Shown piece after piece: positions 34,951 to 47,810 of a DNA stretch of 64,000 nucleotides. The number at the start of each line of letters is the position of its first letter. Position 1 is the stretch's first letter. A program made the position numbers and the translations under genes. The notes under the pieces were generated by a model. The model made no database searches. It was not told the origin of the DNA and worked only from the letters and a program-made list of their open reading frames with translations. This stretch comes from Vespa crabro (lineage: Eukaryota; Arthropoda; Insecta; Hymenoptera; Vespidae). The stretch spans positions 678,001 to 742,000 of the forward strand of contig NC_060955.1 of assembly GCF_910589235.1 (NCBI RefSeq), given 5' to 3'.

Positions 34951-37900
34951 ATGGGAGGAAAATGGTCAAGTATGGATCCTCTGCAAGTAGAGGTTCCAGA
35001 ATTAAAAAACTTATTAGAAAGAGATCCATATTTGAAACCTTATGAAAAGGATATACGCCGAAGGTATCTTTATAAGTTTAATCGTATTCTTAACAGATCT
35101 TTTCATTTGCTTTTGTTTTCTTTATTTTATATTGAAATATACGTTCTTTCATTATTTTTAGATATGCTTTATTTAAAGATTATATAGAAAAAATAGAAGC
35201 AGGAGATGGTAATTTAAATAACTTTTCAACTGCATACAACATATACGGAATACACGTTAATAAGGATAATAGTGTAACAGCAAGAGAATGGGCACCTGGA
35301 GCTCAAGAATTATTTTTAACAGGAGATTTTAGTAAGAAATTTTACTTATATGTATATGTATATTTATTATATGTCATTATATGAGATTTTACTTATATGT
35401 ATATGTATATCTTTTGTCTATACTATCCTTAATTAGCATCAATTTTTTTTTTTTTTTCTTTTTAAAGATGGTTGGGATAAAACTAAAACGCCATACAAGA
35501 AACTGGAGTATGGGAAATGGGAATTACATTTACCTCCAAATCCAGATGGAAGCTCTCCATTACAACATCTTTCTGAAGTTAAAATTATCGTTAAGGATCA
35601 TAATAATGAATTATTGGAAAGACTTAGTCCCTGGGCCACATATGTAAATCAACCATTAGATAAAAATGAAGGCACAACATTTAAACAACGTATTTGGCAT
35701 CCCAGTCCTGAAAAAGTTAGATTTACAGATAGAATATATATTGTAATTAATATATATTGTATTTATATATATTACACTTTTCTTATAGGTTTACAAATTT
35801 AAACACCCGAAACCAAAGAAACCTGAAAGTCTTAGAATATATGAATGTCACGTTGGTATTGCTACCCAGGAATTACGAGTTGGTACATATCTTGAATTTG
35901 CTAAAAAGATAATTCCACGTATAGTAAAACAAGGCTATAATGCTATACAATTAATGGCTATTATGGAACATGCTTATTATGCCAGCTTTGGATATCAAGT
36001 AGCTATATATCTTTTCCTTTATTTAATTTAAATATTTATATGAATATTTCTATATAACTTCTTGCATAAAAATTAATTAGGTAACTTCATTTTATGCCGT
36101 TTCATCTCGATATGGTACACCAGAGGAATTAAAAGAATTGGTAGATGAAGCTCATGCTCATGGTCTTTATGTATTATTAGATATGGTGCATTCGCATGCT
36201 TCAAAAAATACTTTAGATGGGTTAAACATGTTTGATGGTACGGATAGTTGTTTCTTTCATACTGGTAGTCGTGGGCAACATCCACTTTGGGATAGTAGAT
36301 TATTTAATTATGCAGAATATGAAGTACTACGCTTTTTACTTTCTAATTTACGTTGGTACATAAGCGAATATGGCTTTGATGGATTCAGGTTAGAAAAATT
36401 AATTTTATTTCATTATATATGTTAGTCACATGATGTAAAATATTTATGATTTATAATTAAAACAGATTCGATGGAGTTACATCAATGCTGTATCACTCAA
36501 GAGGTTTTGGGCAAGGTTTCAGTGGCCATTATGATGAATATTATAGCCTGAATGTTGATGTTGAGGGTGTGGTTTATTTGATGCTAGCTAATCATATGTT
36601 ACATGATTTATATTCTGAAATTGCTACAATAGCTGAAGATGTTAGTGGGATGCCAGGTATATGCAGGTATTAAATCAAATAACATTGGATATTTACATAA
36701 TATTATTGTATGTTCTTCATATAAATATAGGAAACTAATGAAATTAAATGGTAAAGGAAGTTTATTTATAAGCATGATTATAATAATGTATTAAAGATAT
36801 GTATTTTCTTAAGATATATATATATATAATTTTTAAGACCAGTCGCTGAAGGTGGTGTTGGATTTGATTATCGACTAGGAATGGCTATACCTGACAAATG
36901 GATTAAATTATTAAAAGAAACCAAAGATGAAGATTGGAATGTGGGTGACATATGTTGGACATTAAGTAACCGCAGATGGATGGAAAAAACAGTTGCATAT
37001 TGTGAATCTCATGATCAAGCTCTTGTAGGTGATAAAACAATAGCATTTTGGCTCATGGATAAAGAAATGTATACACATATGAGTTCACTGAGTCCACCAA
37101 GTAATATTATTAATCGTGGTATAGCTCTTCATAACATGATCATGCTTATCACGCATTCTTTGGGTGGAGAAGCTTATCTAAATTTCATGGGTGAGAGTTC
37201 TTTTGATAAGTATTTACTTCGTATAATTATCTTTAAAAAGTAGGTCGTGCGAGATATAATTTACATTTTCATTTTTCGTCTTTATTCTTATTATAGCATA
37301 TATATATATATATATCATAAGAAATCACAATTAATTTTTTTTTGAATAAAATAATAAAAAGTTTTAATTTAATTGAAATGTATAAATACAATTAATAATT
37401 TCATTTAATATTTAAAAATGAATTCATGCACATAGGAAATGAATTTGGACATCCAGAATGGCTAGATTTTCCTCGAGTTGGCAATGCAGATAGTTATCAT
37501 TATGCAAGAAGACAATGGAATTTGGTAGATGACGAATTATTGAAATACAAGTTTATGAATAATTGGGATCGTGATGTGAATAATTTAGAAGAAAAATATG
37601 GATGGTTACATGCTAATCCTGTATGTCTTATAAAAATTTTGTTCAACATTTATAAAAATAATAAATATTTGTCAATGATTTCAGGGATATGTTAGTTGGA
37701 AGCACGAAGATGATAAATTGATAGTTTTTGATCGTGCTGGACTTACATTTGTTTTCAATTTTCACCCCACAAAGTCTTTTGCTGATTATACGATAGGAGT
37801 GAGACAGCAAGGAGCACATAAAATTGTATTATGCAGTGACAATACACAATATGGAGGTGAAAATCGAGTTGATAATAATACAAAACATTTTACAAATCCT

Positions 37901-38055
37901 GAACCATACTCTGGCTTGCCATATAGAATGATGGTATATATTCCTTGTCGTACAGCTATAGTATATGCTCATGGTACGTATAATGATAACTTATCAAACA
38001 TATATACATAAAATAGTACATTATTAATATTCATAATTTATTTTTAGAATCCTGA
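34951..38055 (+). CDS. GBE1: 1,4-alpha-glucan (glycogen) branching enzyme
   Basis: Transfers alpha-1,4 glucan segments to alpha-1,6 positions in glycogen; cytosolic, GH13_8 family. Ten exons: 34951-35063, 35162-35331, 35468-35715, 35789-35998, 36081-36388, 36466-36666, 36838-37190, 37436-37620, 37685-37973, 38048-38055. Phases agree and give 694 residues (human about 702). A CBM48-like domain occupies about residues 65-155 (REWAPGAQELFLTGDFNGW), then the barrel with YGTPEELKELVDEAH and DMVHSHASKN. Catalytic residues are visible: nucleophile D352 in GFRFDGVTS, acid/base E407 in IAEDVSGMP and D476 in ESHDQALVGD. The start is the MGGKW ATG; an upstream in-frame stop precedes it closely. The last coding exon is only 8 nt (Glu-Ser-stop). 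The AATAAA at 38213-38218 is a plausible polyA signal. Confidence 0.96.
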
Positions 38056-38212
38056 TGTATGAAGAAACTATGTAACATATACTATAATCCTGTAAATTTC
38101 AATGATGTAGTTAACATAAAATTGTATTTTTATAAAACATTATCTTTTATTACGCAATATTATTTTATAAAATAATATTCTGTAATTTATATTTTATTTT
38201 ATGGGAAACAGA

Positions 38213-38218
38213 AATAAA
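38213..38218 (+). terminator. candidate GBE1 polyadenylation signal
   Basis: AATAAA 158 nt after the GBE1 stop and about 50 nt before the convergent TIMM29 stop, so the two 3' UTRs probably overlap. Confidence 0.45.
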
Positions 38219-38265
38219 AGAAGAAAAATTTTTAAATCATTTACTGTAGAAACTAGTATATGTAA

Positions 38266-39054
38266 TTAACATATAACATCAAATTCTTTGATATTTATAT
38301 CATAATCGATCATTTTTCTATCCAATATCCACCATCTATCTAAAAATCCTATGTCTATTATTCTTTCATAAAAATTTATGTAACGTGGTTTTAAATAAGG
38401 ACAGACAGCTTTATAAAGAGAACATTCTTTGTCATAATTATCTAACCAGATTATAGATAATATACCTATACTAAATCTTCGTACAATACCTTCATTATAA
38501 TATTTTTCTAATATTTCTACGTGTTTTACCGATATTTCATTACGAATAGTTTCACCTACTTGCATTAATTTAATAGCATTTTCTAATAAATGTTCACGAA
38601 ATGAATCTTCATCAGGATTATGTTTATATAAATAGTACGTGGATCCTAAAACTTAAATACGAAGCAAATATTATATTTATTGTATATATATATACGATTG
38701 ATACAAAATATAAAGATTAACATACCTGTGCTATATATTGATGTGCGTATAGGATGTGATTTACAATCTTTTACAGTATCAATAGTAACTTCTTTATAAT
38801 CTATATATAAATTTTTCCAATAATTTCCTGTAAATCGCAATATAATATTCATCAATTAAAATATAGAAATATGTTGATTTAATGATTATAAATCATTATA
38901 AATTCTTACCCCAACGTTCTAATATTGTTCCATTAAATCTTTCGGACATTCCATAATTCTTTATTGTATTAATTACTTTGTTAATTTTTAAATGGAATGG
39001 ATTAAAAATTAATTTAACTTTTTCACCTAACTGAATAGAGCTCCGAAAATTCAT
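38266..39054 (-). CDS. TIMM29: TIM22-complex inner-membrane subunit Tim29
   Basis: Metazoan-specific subunit of the TIM22 carrier translocase in the mitochondrial inner membrane (DUF2366 family). Three exons: 39054-38910, 38827-38726, 38645-38266, each junction in phase 1 (Gly codon split), 208 residues. The family core is visible: GTILERW, then NYWKNLYIDYKEVTIDT, then HPIRTSIYSTGSTYYLYKHN across the second junction, then DEDSFREHLLENAIKL. The C-terminus FLDRWWILDRKMIDYDINI is also conserved-looking. It is tail-to-tail with GBE1, 210 nt between stops. The name rests on recalled family motifs rather than a search. Confidence 0.82.
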
Positions 39055-39566
39055 ATTAAATATTATTTAAATAATACATTTAATTAAAAAAGAATTAAAA
39101 ATGTATTTTATCAAATATTTAATTCTTTTTGACAGATCAATATTTTTGTCATTTGTAATTAAGATTACAGAGACATTAATTTTACGTTGTTTTCAATGTT
39201 AACCTCTATTCAATCTTTGGCACATGTTATATCCCCCTCTCTCTCTCTCGCTCTCTGTCGTTCTTTCTCCCCTCTCTTATTTCTTACTGCATGGAACTTA
39301 TAGTGAATTTTACGGATTAACGAAGAAAATAAAGTTAAATATTCATTAAAGAAAATATAAAAATCTGAAAAATTAAACTATGTAAAAAGTTAATACTATT
39401 GAAATAAATAACAGGTACAATAAATGATTCAATTATTAATTATTTTTATGAAAATCAGAATTTGATAATAATTTTTCTCATTTACTAATTTTATTAATTT
39501 TCATATTAAAAGCAGATCAATAATTTTATGTTTTATGTTTAATGAATCTCTATTCAAATACATTAC

Positions 39567-39604
<38 letters not shown>

Positions 39605-40312
39605 GTAATACATATATATACATTATTACATAACTACATATATATATGTAATACATATATATGTTGGCAATTACTAACAACATAGTTTTATAAAATACCT
39701 TAATTATAAAAGAGGAATAGTAGATAAAGCAATTAACTTATTTCTGTTATATCTGAACATTTATTTACTTTTCCCTGACGCAAATTAGACGAGAATTTTA
39801 TGATATTGAATGGGAATTAAAAAATTATAATAGAATGAAAATATTTATTCTAAATGAATATAATGGAAGTAAAAAAGAAGCTAAAGAAATTGATAAATAT
39901 ACGATATTGAAATGACTAACTGAAGGAGGAAAAAGAAAAGAAAAGAGAGAATTGGCAAAAGAAAAACTTAGGAAAATTTTAGAAAGGAATTAACTAAACA
40001 AATTCATAAAATATAATATCTTTTTAAGAGATTAAAAATTTTTTTGTAAAAATTATTATATTAAAAAATATCTTGACCTAAATAAATAGTAAAATGAGTA
40101 AACAGGTGTCTTCAAAATATTCTCGAGATGTAATTAGAGCTGAATATAAAAATGTATACCCTAGTTCAATCAGAAACCACAATCACTTGTTGAACTTAGC
40201 ATATTATTAACAATTTAAAAATACGTATGTGACATGTGTTACGTATACTTAAATTCTTCAAATATCTAAAGTTAATATTACAGTTTATACTGCAAATTAC
40301 TAAGTAAAATAA
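39055..40312. other. intergenic AT-rich DNA
   Basis: TIMM29 promoter side and DRAP1 3' side. Contains CT-rich DNA at 39236-39275, (TA)n at 39566-39660 and poly(A)-rich sequence. No gene seen. Confidence 0.5.
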
Positions 40313-41584
40313 CTATGTATCATAATCTTCATCGATATTAGCAGTATGAGTAAAATTAGATGTTGGATGATTTGTTGAACTCGTATCAGAATTGTTACTT
40401 GAATTTATAGGATTGACCTCTGTATAAAAATTAGGTTGATTAATCTGAAATGATGCAGGTACAGAAATTTGAAACTCTGGAGCTTGAGGTGTAGCGGTGA
40501 CTTTAGATATTTCGCTTGATACATTGACATTTGAATTTACTATTCTTCCATCATTTCTCCAGATTTTATTTTCTGCGTTTGTATCGTTTGATATCAAACT
40601 TTGAGAGCTAAAAAAAAAAAAGAAAAAGAAAAAGAATATTGTTAAAGAAAATTATTGAAATAAAAAAAAATTATATTATATTATAAAAGATTATACCCTT
40701 GATCCAAATAATATGCTGTAGACGGACATGTAGTTGGATTAGAAATGTTTACATTTATTGGGGCAGGAGTTAAAGGTGGTGTAGGTACTTCTTCATCAGG
40801 TCCTGATACGTCTGGTAAACCTTTTACCAAATCTTTAAGAAAATCAAAACGACTTTCCGATAGAATACATTGTTTCCTAGGAAGTATAAAATAACGATGC
40901 AAGTTAGTTAAAATATATAATAAAATAAATATATAACTTTATATAATATAATATTAATAATTATTTAACTTACTTACATATGGGATGGACTTAGGGTCTT
41001 AGCATTCTTGGCACTTGTAATTTGCATAGTTTTTGTAAGTAGCGAATGTACAAATAGTTCCAATGTTCTAGGTATATATATATGGTTAAGGTGAAAGTTA
41101 ACATTGCAAAAATGTATGTTTATAAAATAAAAGAAAAAGAAAAAAAAAAAAAAAAGAAAAGAAAAAACGTCGCTAATATCATTAAAGCATATTGTAATAA
41201 TATTATATATAAAAAAGGATATAGATTATAATTGGTACTGCTTGAGCAACTTTTCCTACTTCTTCATCGGTCTGCATAATTTTCTTAATACGACCCTGAG
41301 ATGCATTTTTTAGGTTAAGTTATCTGTACAATGTTGCAAGATAGCATGTAAAATTATATTCGATGGATAAATAAATTAAACGTTAATCTTCGTTTCAAAC
41401 ATTAACTTATATCATCCAAACATTTATATTACTTTAATCCATAATATAATACTTAAATGTGTGTTATAAGTAAAAAATAATTCTATTGTTTTTATACTTT
41501 ATTGTCAAACAATACCACGATAGAAAGAAATTTTATGCTTACCGCTGGAAAACGTGCATTATATTTTTTCTTTTTACTTGGCAT
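40313..41584 (-). CDS. DRAP1: DR1-associated corepressor 1 (NC2-alpha)
   Basis: Histone-fold subunit of NC2, which with DR1 binds TBP on promoters and blocks TFIIA/TFIIB; nuclear. Five exons: 41584-41543, 41295-41223, 41071-40978, 40876-40697, 40607-40313; 227 residues (human about 205). The start MPSKKKKYNARFPA matches the conserved NC2-alpha N-terminus. GRIKKIMQTDEEVGKVAQAV, then SRTLELFVHSLLTKTMQITS, NAKTLSPSHMKQCILSESRF and DFLKDLVKGLPD form the histone fold. The tail is Pro/Ser/Asn-rich and ends in acidic DEDYDT, like the vertebrate end. Intron 2 begins ATATCCTTT and ends AC (see separate entry); without it the frame does not join. The gene is head-to-head with TSNAX. Confidence 0.93.
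41072..41222 (-). other. DRAP1: U12-type AT-AC intron in DRAP1
   Basis: The exon reads ...ATT ATA ATC T and is followed on the minus strand by ATATCCTTTT, the minor-spliceosome 5' site. The 3' end reads CACCTTAACC followed by ATATATATAC, with a branch-site match (CCTTAAC) about 12-15 nt before the AC. Joining T to CT gives TCT AGA (Ser-Arg), exactly the expected histone-fold reading. No GT-AG alternative keeps the frame. Length is 151 nt. Confidence 0.9.
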
Positions 41585-42471
41585 TATAACTGAGAATGTT
41601 ATTAATTTGATGATTTTTCACAGAACCAAAAGGAAATGTACAATTGATGAAAATAATCGTTTATATATTGCTTGCACCAATCGACGCGTTCCAAACCTTG
41701 ATAACCATCTCTATTTTCGATAACTTATAAAACAATTCGTGCTCGTAAAATAACCGTTTCTTCCATCGATTTTATATTTATATAATATAATGTCTTCAAT
41801 AATTTCTTATCTTTAATAAATTTTTACATAGAAATTTTTGTTTTTTAAGTATTATGTAATAATTTTCTTTTCGAAAAAAAAAAAAAAAAGAAAACTTCTC
41901 TATTTCAATATTTTTTAAATTCAATTCAATTTTTTCTATTATTAAGTTTTTCAAATCTTGACTTAGTCACTTTTGTTACAGTATCAATGACGGTGTTAAA
42001 TTAATAAATAAACGCACTGATAATCATTTCATATGTAAAGTACATTAATGATAATTCACATAAATGTAAAAAAAATTATAATTTTAATTATCAAAATAAA
42101 TATTTGATAAGCTTACTCTTGGTTCGTTCTAATTGGCTACACAAGTCGCGCCAATGGCACAGTCAATGTATTATATGTGCTCATTTGTACTTACATAAAT
42201 CATTAATTTGTTTAATTTGTTTATTATATGTGTATTGAAGTTTTAAAAAATTAAAAAATTTACTTGAATTTCCTATTTAATTAATTTTTGTCAATTTCAT
42301 AGCGAAAAATTAATTATATTATCAAAGATGTGATGAATATATTATGAACTGTGATCAGTTAACAGTAATATTTTATTTGTGAGATATAAAACTTGGTTGC
42401 GCACGATTAATTATTCTTTATGATTTATTCTTGAATCTATAGTAATAAGAAACTTAAAATATAAAATATTT
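41585..42471. promoter_or_regulatory. shared intergenic promoter region of DRAP1 and TSNAX
   Basis: 887 nt between two divergent starts. Contains an ATTGG (CCAAT) at about 42130 close to GGCACAGTC. No TATA box in a convincing place for either gene. Otherwise AT-rich. Confidence 0.4.
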
Positions 42472-42609
42472 ATGATGTCTCAAGGAAAAGGTACGATAAA
42501 AATATATGAGGATTCACATAACCTCTTTAACCTCTTTACCATGTAAACGTAAAATTAATTTTTATAAACTAGATGATTTTTTTTTCTTTTATTTTTATTT
42601 TTATTTTTA

Positions 42610-42640
<31 letters not shown>

Positions 42641-43613
42641 AATCAATTTTATAAAGACAGTTTATAAACAATATATTATTTAAAGAAAATATCTTTGTAT
42701 ATAGTATACTCGCAAAATAATTGTCTTTATATGATCTTATTTAGCTGGTAGAAGAACTCGTGGTCATCATTGTAATAAAAACAAAGTCAATGTTGGAGAT
42801 AAAGGAAGAGAAATTTTGGAAAGTATAGATGAGAATAATTTGGTTATACAACAGTTTCGAATATATTCCAATGAATTAGATACAAAACATGATAAATTTG
42901 AGAAACTTGTTAAACTTAGTCGAGATATTACAATAGAAAGTAAAAGAATAATATTCCTTTTGCATACCCTTGACAAAGAAAGTAAACGAGACTCCGTACT
43001 TGGAGAAGCTAAGCAAAGACTCGATAATATGGGGAAAACTCTCTTTAAAAGCATTGCGTATGAGTTAGATGGTCAAGATATTTATCAATATCTTAAAGCT
43101 TATAGAGTTGGACTTGAAGAATATATAGAAGCAGTTACATTCTTTCAATATTTACAATCTGGTTCTATGCAAGACTGGATTGAGTTAGAAAAGTCATTGA
43201 TTTATCCCGATTCAAATAAATCTAAATCCACTTTACAGAATTGTGAGTTGCCGACAAAAATGACACGAATAGTAATCACTCCGAACGAATATATCATGGG
43301 TATAGCAGATTTGACCGGAGAACTTATGCGAAAATGCATTAATAATTTAGCAACAGGAGATATAGCCAGTTGTTATCAAATTTGTAATTTTGTTAGAAAT
43401 ATGCATAAGGGATTTCTAGGATGTACAAGTATTTTTAATAAAGATATGAGTAAAAAGCTTTATACGTTAAAACAAAGTTTAACTAAAATGGAAAATGTAT
43501 GCTATACAATAAAAGTAAGAGGATCTGAAATACCTAAACATATGTTGGCAGATGTTGCCATTGGAGCTACAGAGGATTATATGGGTGATGAAGATGAAGG
43601 ATATCAGGTCTAA
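42472..43613 (+). CDS. TSNAX: translin-associated protein X (TRAX)
   Basis: Catalytic partner of translin in the C3PO endoribonuclease, acting in RISC activation and RNA processing. Two exons: 42472-42490 and 42745-43613, phase 1 junction, 295 residues. The start is MMSQGK; a basic segment (AGRRTRGHHCNKNK) follows as in the family. Family blocks: NELDTKHDKFEKLVKLSRDI, ESKRIIFLLH, GLEEYIEAVTF, ADLTGELMRKCIN and KVRGSEIPKHMLADV. The acidic residues known to be catalytic are kept: E132 and E135 in LEEYIEA, D194 and E198 in ADLTGE. A second weaker TTTTAAG lies in the intron upstream of the chosen acceptor. AATAAA at 43735-43740 is the probable polyA signal. Confidence 0.95.
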
Positions 43614-44030
43614 TGAAAACTAATAAAAAAGTAATGTAACTACAAATAATTACACACACACACACACACACGTTTAAATAATAATAATAATAATAACGAT
43701 AACTATGTAATATTTTATATCTATATTTACATAAAATAAACATTATTTCGATGGTAAGTGACAATGTTAATTTTTTCAATTTGAACAAATAAAAACGATT
43801 CACCAAATAAAAATATTTCTCTGTTATTCTTCATAGATCTAAATAATGACAATTTAATATCTTATTAAGTACCAAATTTCTAATGATTATAATTATCACA
43901 GATAAATTTGATGTAATATTCTTTCAAACTGAACTAATATATGATAATTATTATTACATAAATAAATAATTTGTCTGTACACTATGTATAAAGTCAATGT
44001 TTCACCATTTACTTTATTATCTTAACCAGT
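43614..44030. other. convergent 3' flank of TSNAX and APLF
   Basis: (CA)n at 43653-43671, (AAT)n at 43680-43695. PolyA hexamers for both strands: plus-strand AATAAA at 43735, minus-strand AATAAA at 44013-44018. Confidence 0.5.
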
Positions 44031-46415
44031 TCAAGATTTAGAATCTTCGATATCACTGTTACTTTCATTCCAGTCACTTTCTACATTATCCACATCACTT
44101 TCTACATTTTCTATGTCAGTGTTGGTATCATCCGAACTGAAATCGGATGGTTCGTATTCAGATTCATCAACAGATTCATCTTCTGACGACGCTTCCACTA
44201 CAGATTCATTGTCACATCTTGGTGATCGTACAGGGGTTGGCGCTCGACGTTTTCGCATAGTGGAATGCTTAAATTGAGCTTTGTGTTGTAGATTTTTGCG
44301 ATAGCAATTTATACCATAAGGACATTCAGGGCGTTCATCGACTTCTTCGAAATCTGGATCACCTGGATGACTGAACTGAACTTTGTGATGTGGATTCCTT
44401 CTAAAAATGAAATTTAAATATTTAATAAAACAGAAAAATTTTTTATAAAAAAAAAAAAAATATAACGATATATCAATACACATCAATATACCTGTAACAT
44501 TTATCCTTGTAAACACATTTATTTCTTTTCGTTTCTACTTGCTCAGCACCCGATACACTTGCTTTATTTTGTTCGAGTGTTGGCGAAGAATGCATATCCT
44601 GTTGTGCTAAAGTATGTGATTCATCGCGATCACTAGAATGCATAACATGGTCCTGTTTAACATTTGCTTCAACTTTCTTCGATTCCTCTTTCTGAATATT
44701 TGAATTTTCTTTATCAAGTGTAGATTCTTTAGGTAAATCTGGATTCTCTTCCATCGATATTGAACTGAGAATAGTTTGATTATTCTCGGATGAACTAATA
44801 TTCAAAGGGAACATTAAAGTTTTAATAAAACTATATTGTCTTCTAAACTTTTGCTTTTGTTACAAATATTTATAGAAAAAAAAAAAAAAAAAAAAAAATA
44901 AAAAAATAAAAAAAAAAACCTAGTATCCATATGTTTGGAAAAAGTAGACAGAATAATACTGCTCCCTTTGTTTAAGATAGGCGTCTCTACTGTTATAGGT
45001 TTAAAATCTTTATTATCTTGAGTTTCGCTAGAACCATCGCCATGCGAAGTTATAGACTTTGGAGATGTATCGAAACATATCTTTTTATCCATTGGTTCGA
45101 ATGGTATGTCATCTGTACACTATGCCATAAGTAATATATATCTGTGTATATTTTATCTAATTTAACCACTTACAATATCAACGAAATTTAATAATATAAA
45201 TAAATCAAAGAAAGAATCAAGAGGTAATAACCTTTCTTTTTAATAGATGATTATCTTTTTCCACTGTTTCAGACATTGTCATAATTTTAAACCAACATTT
45301 ATCTGATAACAAGGAACATATATCTCCTGGTTTAATAGGTACAGCTGTACCTAATTTAAGAAGATGCCATCGAGATGATCCAGTAGATTTTATATAACAA
45401 GGCGAGACCTGATACTAATAACAATTTTCTAAGAAATCCTAATTATTATTAATATTATTATATATCTTGTAAAAGTAAATAATGAAAATCAAATATATCA
45501 TTTTTTTTTTTTTGTTTAATTAATTTACTTCAAAAATATATTCCTTAAGTCTAATTGATATATATTTCAAGTATATTTTGATGGATATTCTCATATCTAT
45601 GTAATTGAATCTTACCGGTGTCAGGGTCATATCACCACTTGGAGATAAATTGATTGTTACAGCATGTTTAATGATCTGTCCATTATTAGACTATAATCAT
45701 CAAACAATAGAAAAATATAAATATAATAGATTAAAAAATGTATGTACATAAATATTAATACTTCTTTAATAGATAATATAAACCTAACCTATTAGAAACA
45801 AAGTTAATAGATTCTAAATACTAATTCAATCTCTTCATTCACGTGAATTTCTATACTTTACACGTATGTAAAACTTTTAAAATAAAAATTAAAGAAAAAA
45901 GAAACAATAAATAAAAATAAATAGATAATAAAAATAAATTTAAGAATACACAAAACAGCACGTTCCGTAGAGCTTGATATTAATCCGTGTAACACATGAT
46001 TTATGATGAGCCAAGTGGTGCCACCATCGAAATATAATGAAACTAATTTTTACTACATTGCGATATACTTACTATATTAATATATTTTTTTGTGTCTCTT
46101 ATACATACGACCGATACATAGAATCATCAAAGTTTGTAAACGACAGCTCGATAAAAAGTAATTATAAAGAGAAATAAAAAAAGAATTTTTTCGCAATAAT
46201 AAATTACGATAATAAGACTATTTGACAAGTTGTAAGGAAAGAAGAATTGACATAATAAAAAATATTATTAGGATATTATTAGGAGAATTGAAAGCAGCAC
46301 AAATTCGTGTACTCACTCCTGTAACACCATTACGACCGATAATATTATTTCCTATTTGTAAATTTGCTATTTGAAAGAGATCGTTTTCGAATCGAATTAT
46401 TTGCAGTTTTCTCAT
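44031..46415 (-). CDS. APLF: aprataxin and PNK-like factor (APLF), FHA plus two PBZ fingers
   Basis: DNA-repair and histone-chaperone factor recruited to breaks by poly(ADP-ribose). Six exons: 46415-46317, 45690-45616, 45408-45232, 45119-44920, 44830-44492, 44400-44031; 419 residues (human 511). Residues 1-110 form an FHA domain: NNIIGRNG, then IKHAVTINLSPSGDM, then KPGDICSLLSDKCWFKI. Two PBZ fingers follow the C-x5-C-x6-H-x5-H pattern: C289, C295, H302, H308 and C323, C329, H336, H342. The tail is acidic, with EYEPSDFSSDD like the histone-binding end of human APLF. Between FHA and PBZ is a low-complexity Ser/Glu linker. Exon 3 uses a weak GTTATT donor. Exon 5 has two in-frame acceptors 12 nt apart; I chose the downstream one. 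Confidence 0.9.
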
Positions 46416-47288
46416 TCTTATTGCCCATCGGTTTTCTTTGTTATATATAGTCGGCTTTTATTAAGCGACTAATCAATTTTTTTATACCGCAAAATAATAC
46501 TACGTGACATTTTTCTTGACATTTTGTTTACTATGTGAAACAAAAAAATACTCAATGAAGTTCTTTCAAAGTTGTTTTAAGATAGCTACGAATGCATGCA
46601 TATGCGTATTCTTATGTGTTTGCGTATGCGTATGCGCGCGTGTACATGTAAATGCATGTTTCGTAGCTAAGGAATAGTATATATACTTTTTTTTTTTTTT
46701 ATTCCTGAAAGAAAAGAGGGAAAGGAGATGGCGGGAAAAAAAGCGATAAGGTAAAAGATAAGGCTTTCTATGATAACAATGAAATGTTTTTCATTTATAC
46801 TTACAAAGAATGTACACTTTTATAAACAAGGAGAAACACGCTGAGAGAAGTACTAAACAGTACAGATTTGATGCCAATGTCTAATCGTCGTATCGAATCT
46901 TTTAGCGTGAAAAAATGACATAGAAAAATTGGCCAAATTCAAATATTCACATTTATTAATAATATGATATATAGATAATGTAACCAGCCAGACGTGTCTT
47001 ATAGATTTGTTGATCGGAACTTTATAATTGCGTCGAGAAATTTTCCTATCGTAATATCTTTCGTAAAAGCATAAAATCGCGCTTTTTGTTTATAATTTTA
47101 TTTATTATTTTTATTTTTATCTTCTTCATTTCCTTCCGTGTTTTCAGGGAGTAGAATATATAATCGAATAGTAATCTCAAATTAATCCCGATCGTCCTAC
47201 GTACGTAGATATAAAAATTATCATAAAATATTGCCGCATCTATTTGTCGAAGATATTTTAATTATAAAAAAAAGTGTACATATAAAGA

Positions 47289-47322
<34 letters not shown>

Positions 47323-47810
47323 AAGAAAAAAAAAAAACAAAGAAAAAAAAATTATAAACAATTGAAGTAAATATATCTTGATCGATCAATTAGTCTTCGA
47401 TAATTGAACTAAAATGATTAATATATAAGATGTTTGTTTGTATAACAGCATCCATATACATATATATATATATATATAAATACATGTATATATATATATA
47501 TATATGTATATATACGTAATATGGCAGAACGTCGATTATTTTAAATAATGGGAACATAAAAAATTTTCGATAAACAGATTATTGATTGATGGATCGAGAT
47601 AAGTAAACATAGAAACTTGTAATAAAGAAGTAGAGTAATAACGTTCACACACACATACATACATACATACACACACACATACACATATGCGAGAAGTAAA
47701 TAGATGTAAAAGCTATCCCTTATCAATTGTATCATTACTATAGAATTAAACTGTTTTTCGTTTAATCGGCGTTCTGTCGTATGTGTGTACATATATATAT
47801 TTATATATAT

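Noticed and set aside
35064..35161. possible U12-type GT-AG intron in GBE1 (GTATCTTTA)
   Set aside because: 5' site lacks the CC of GTATCCTTT and there is no TTCCTTAAC-like branch near the acceptor.
42767..43054. 95-codon minus-strand frame
   Set aside because: Antisense of TSNAX exon 2.
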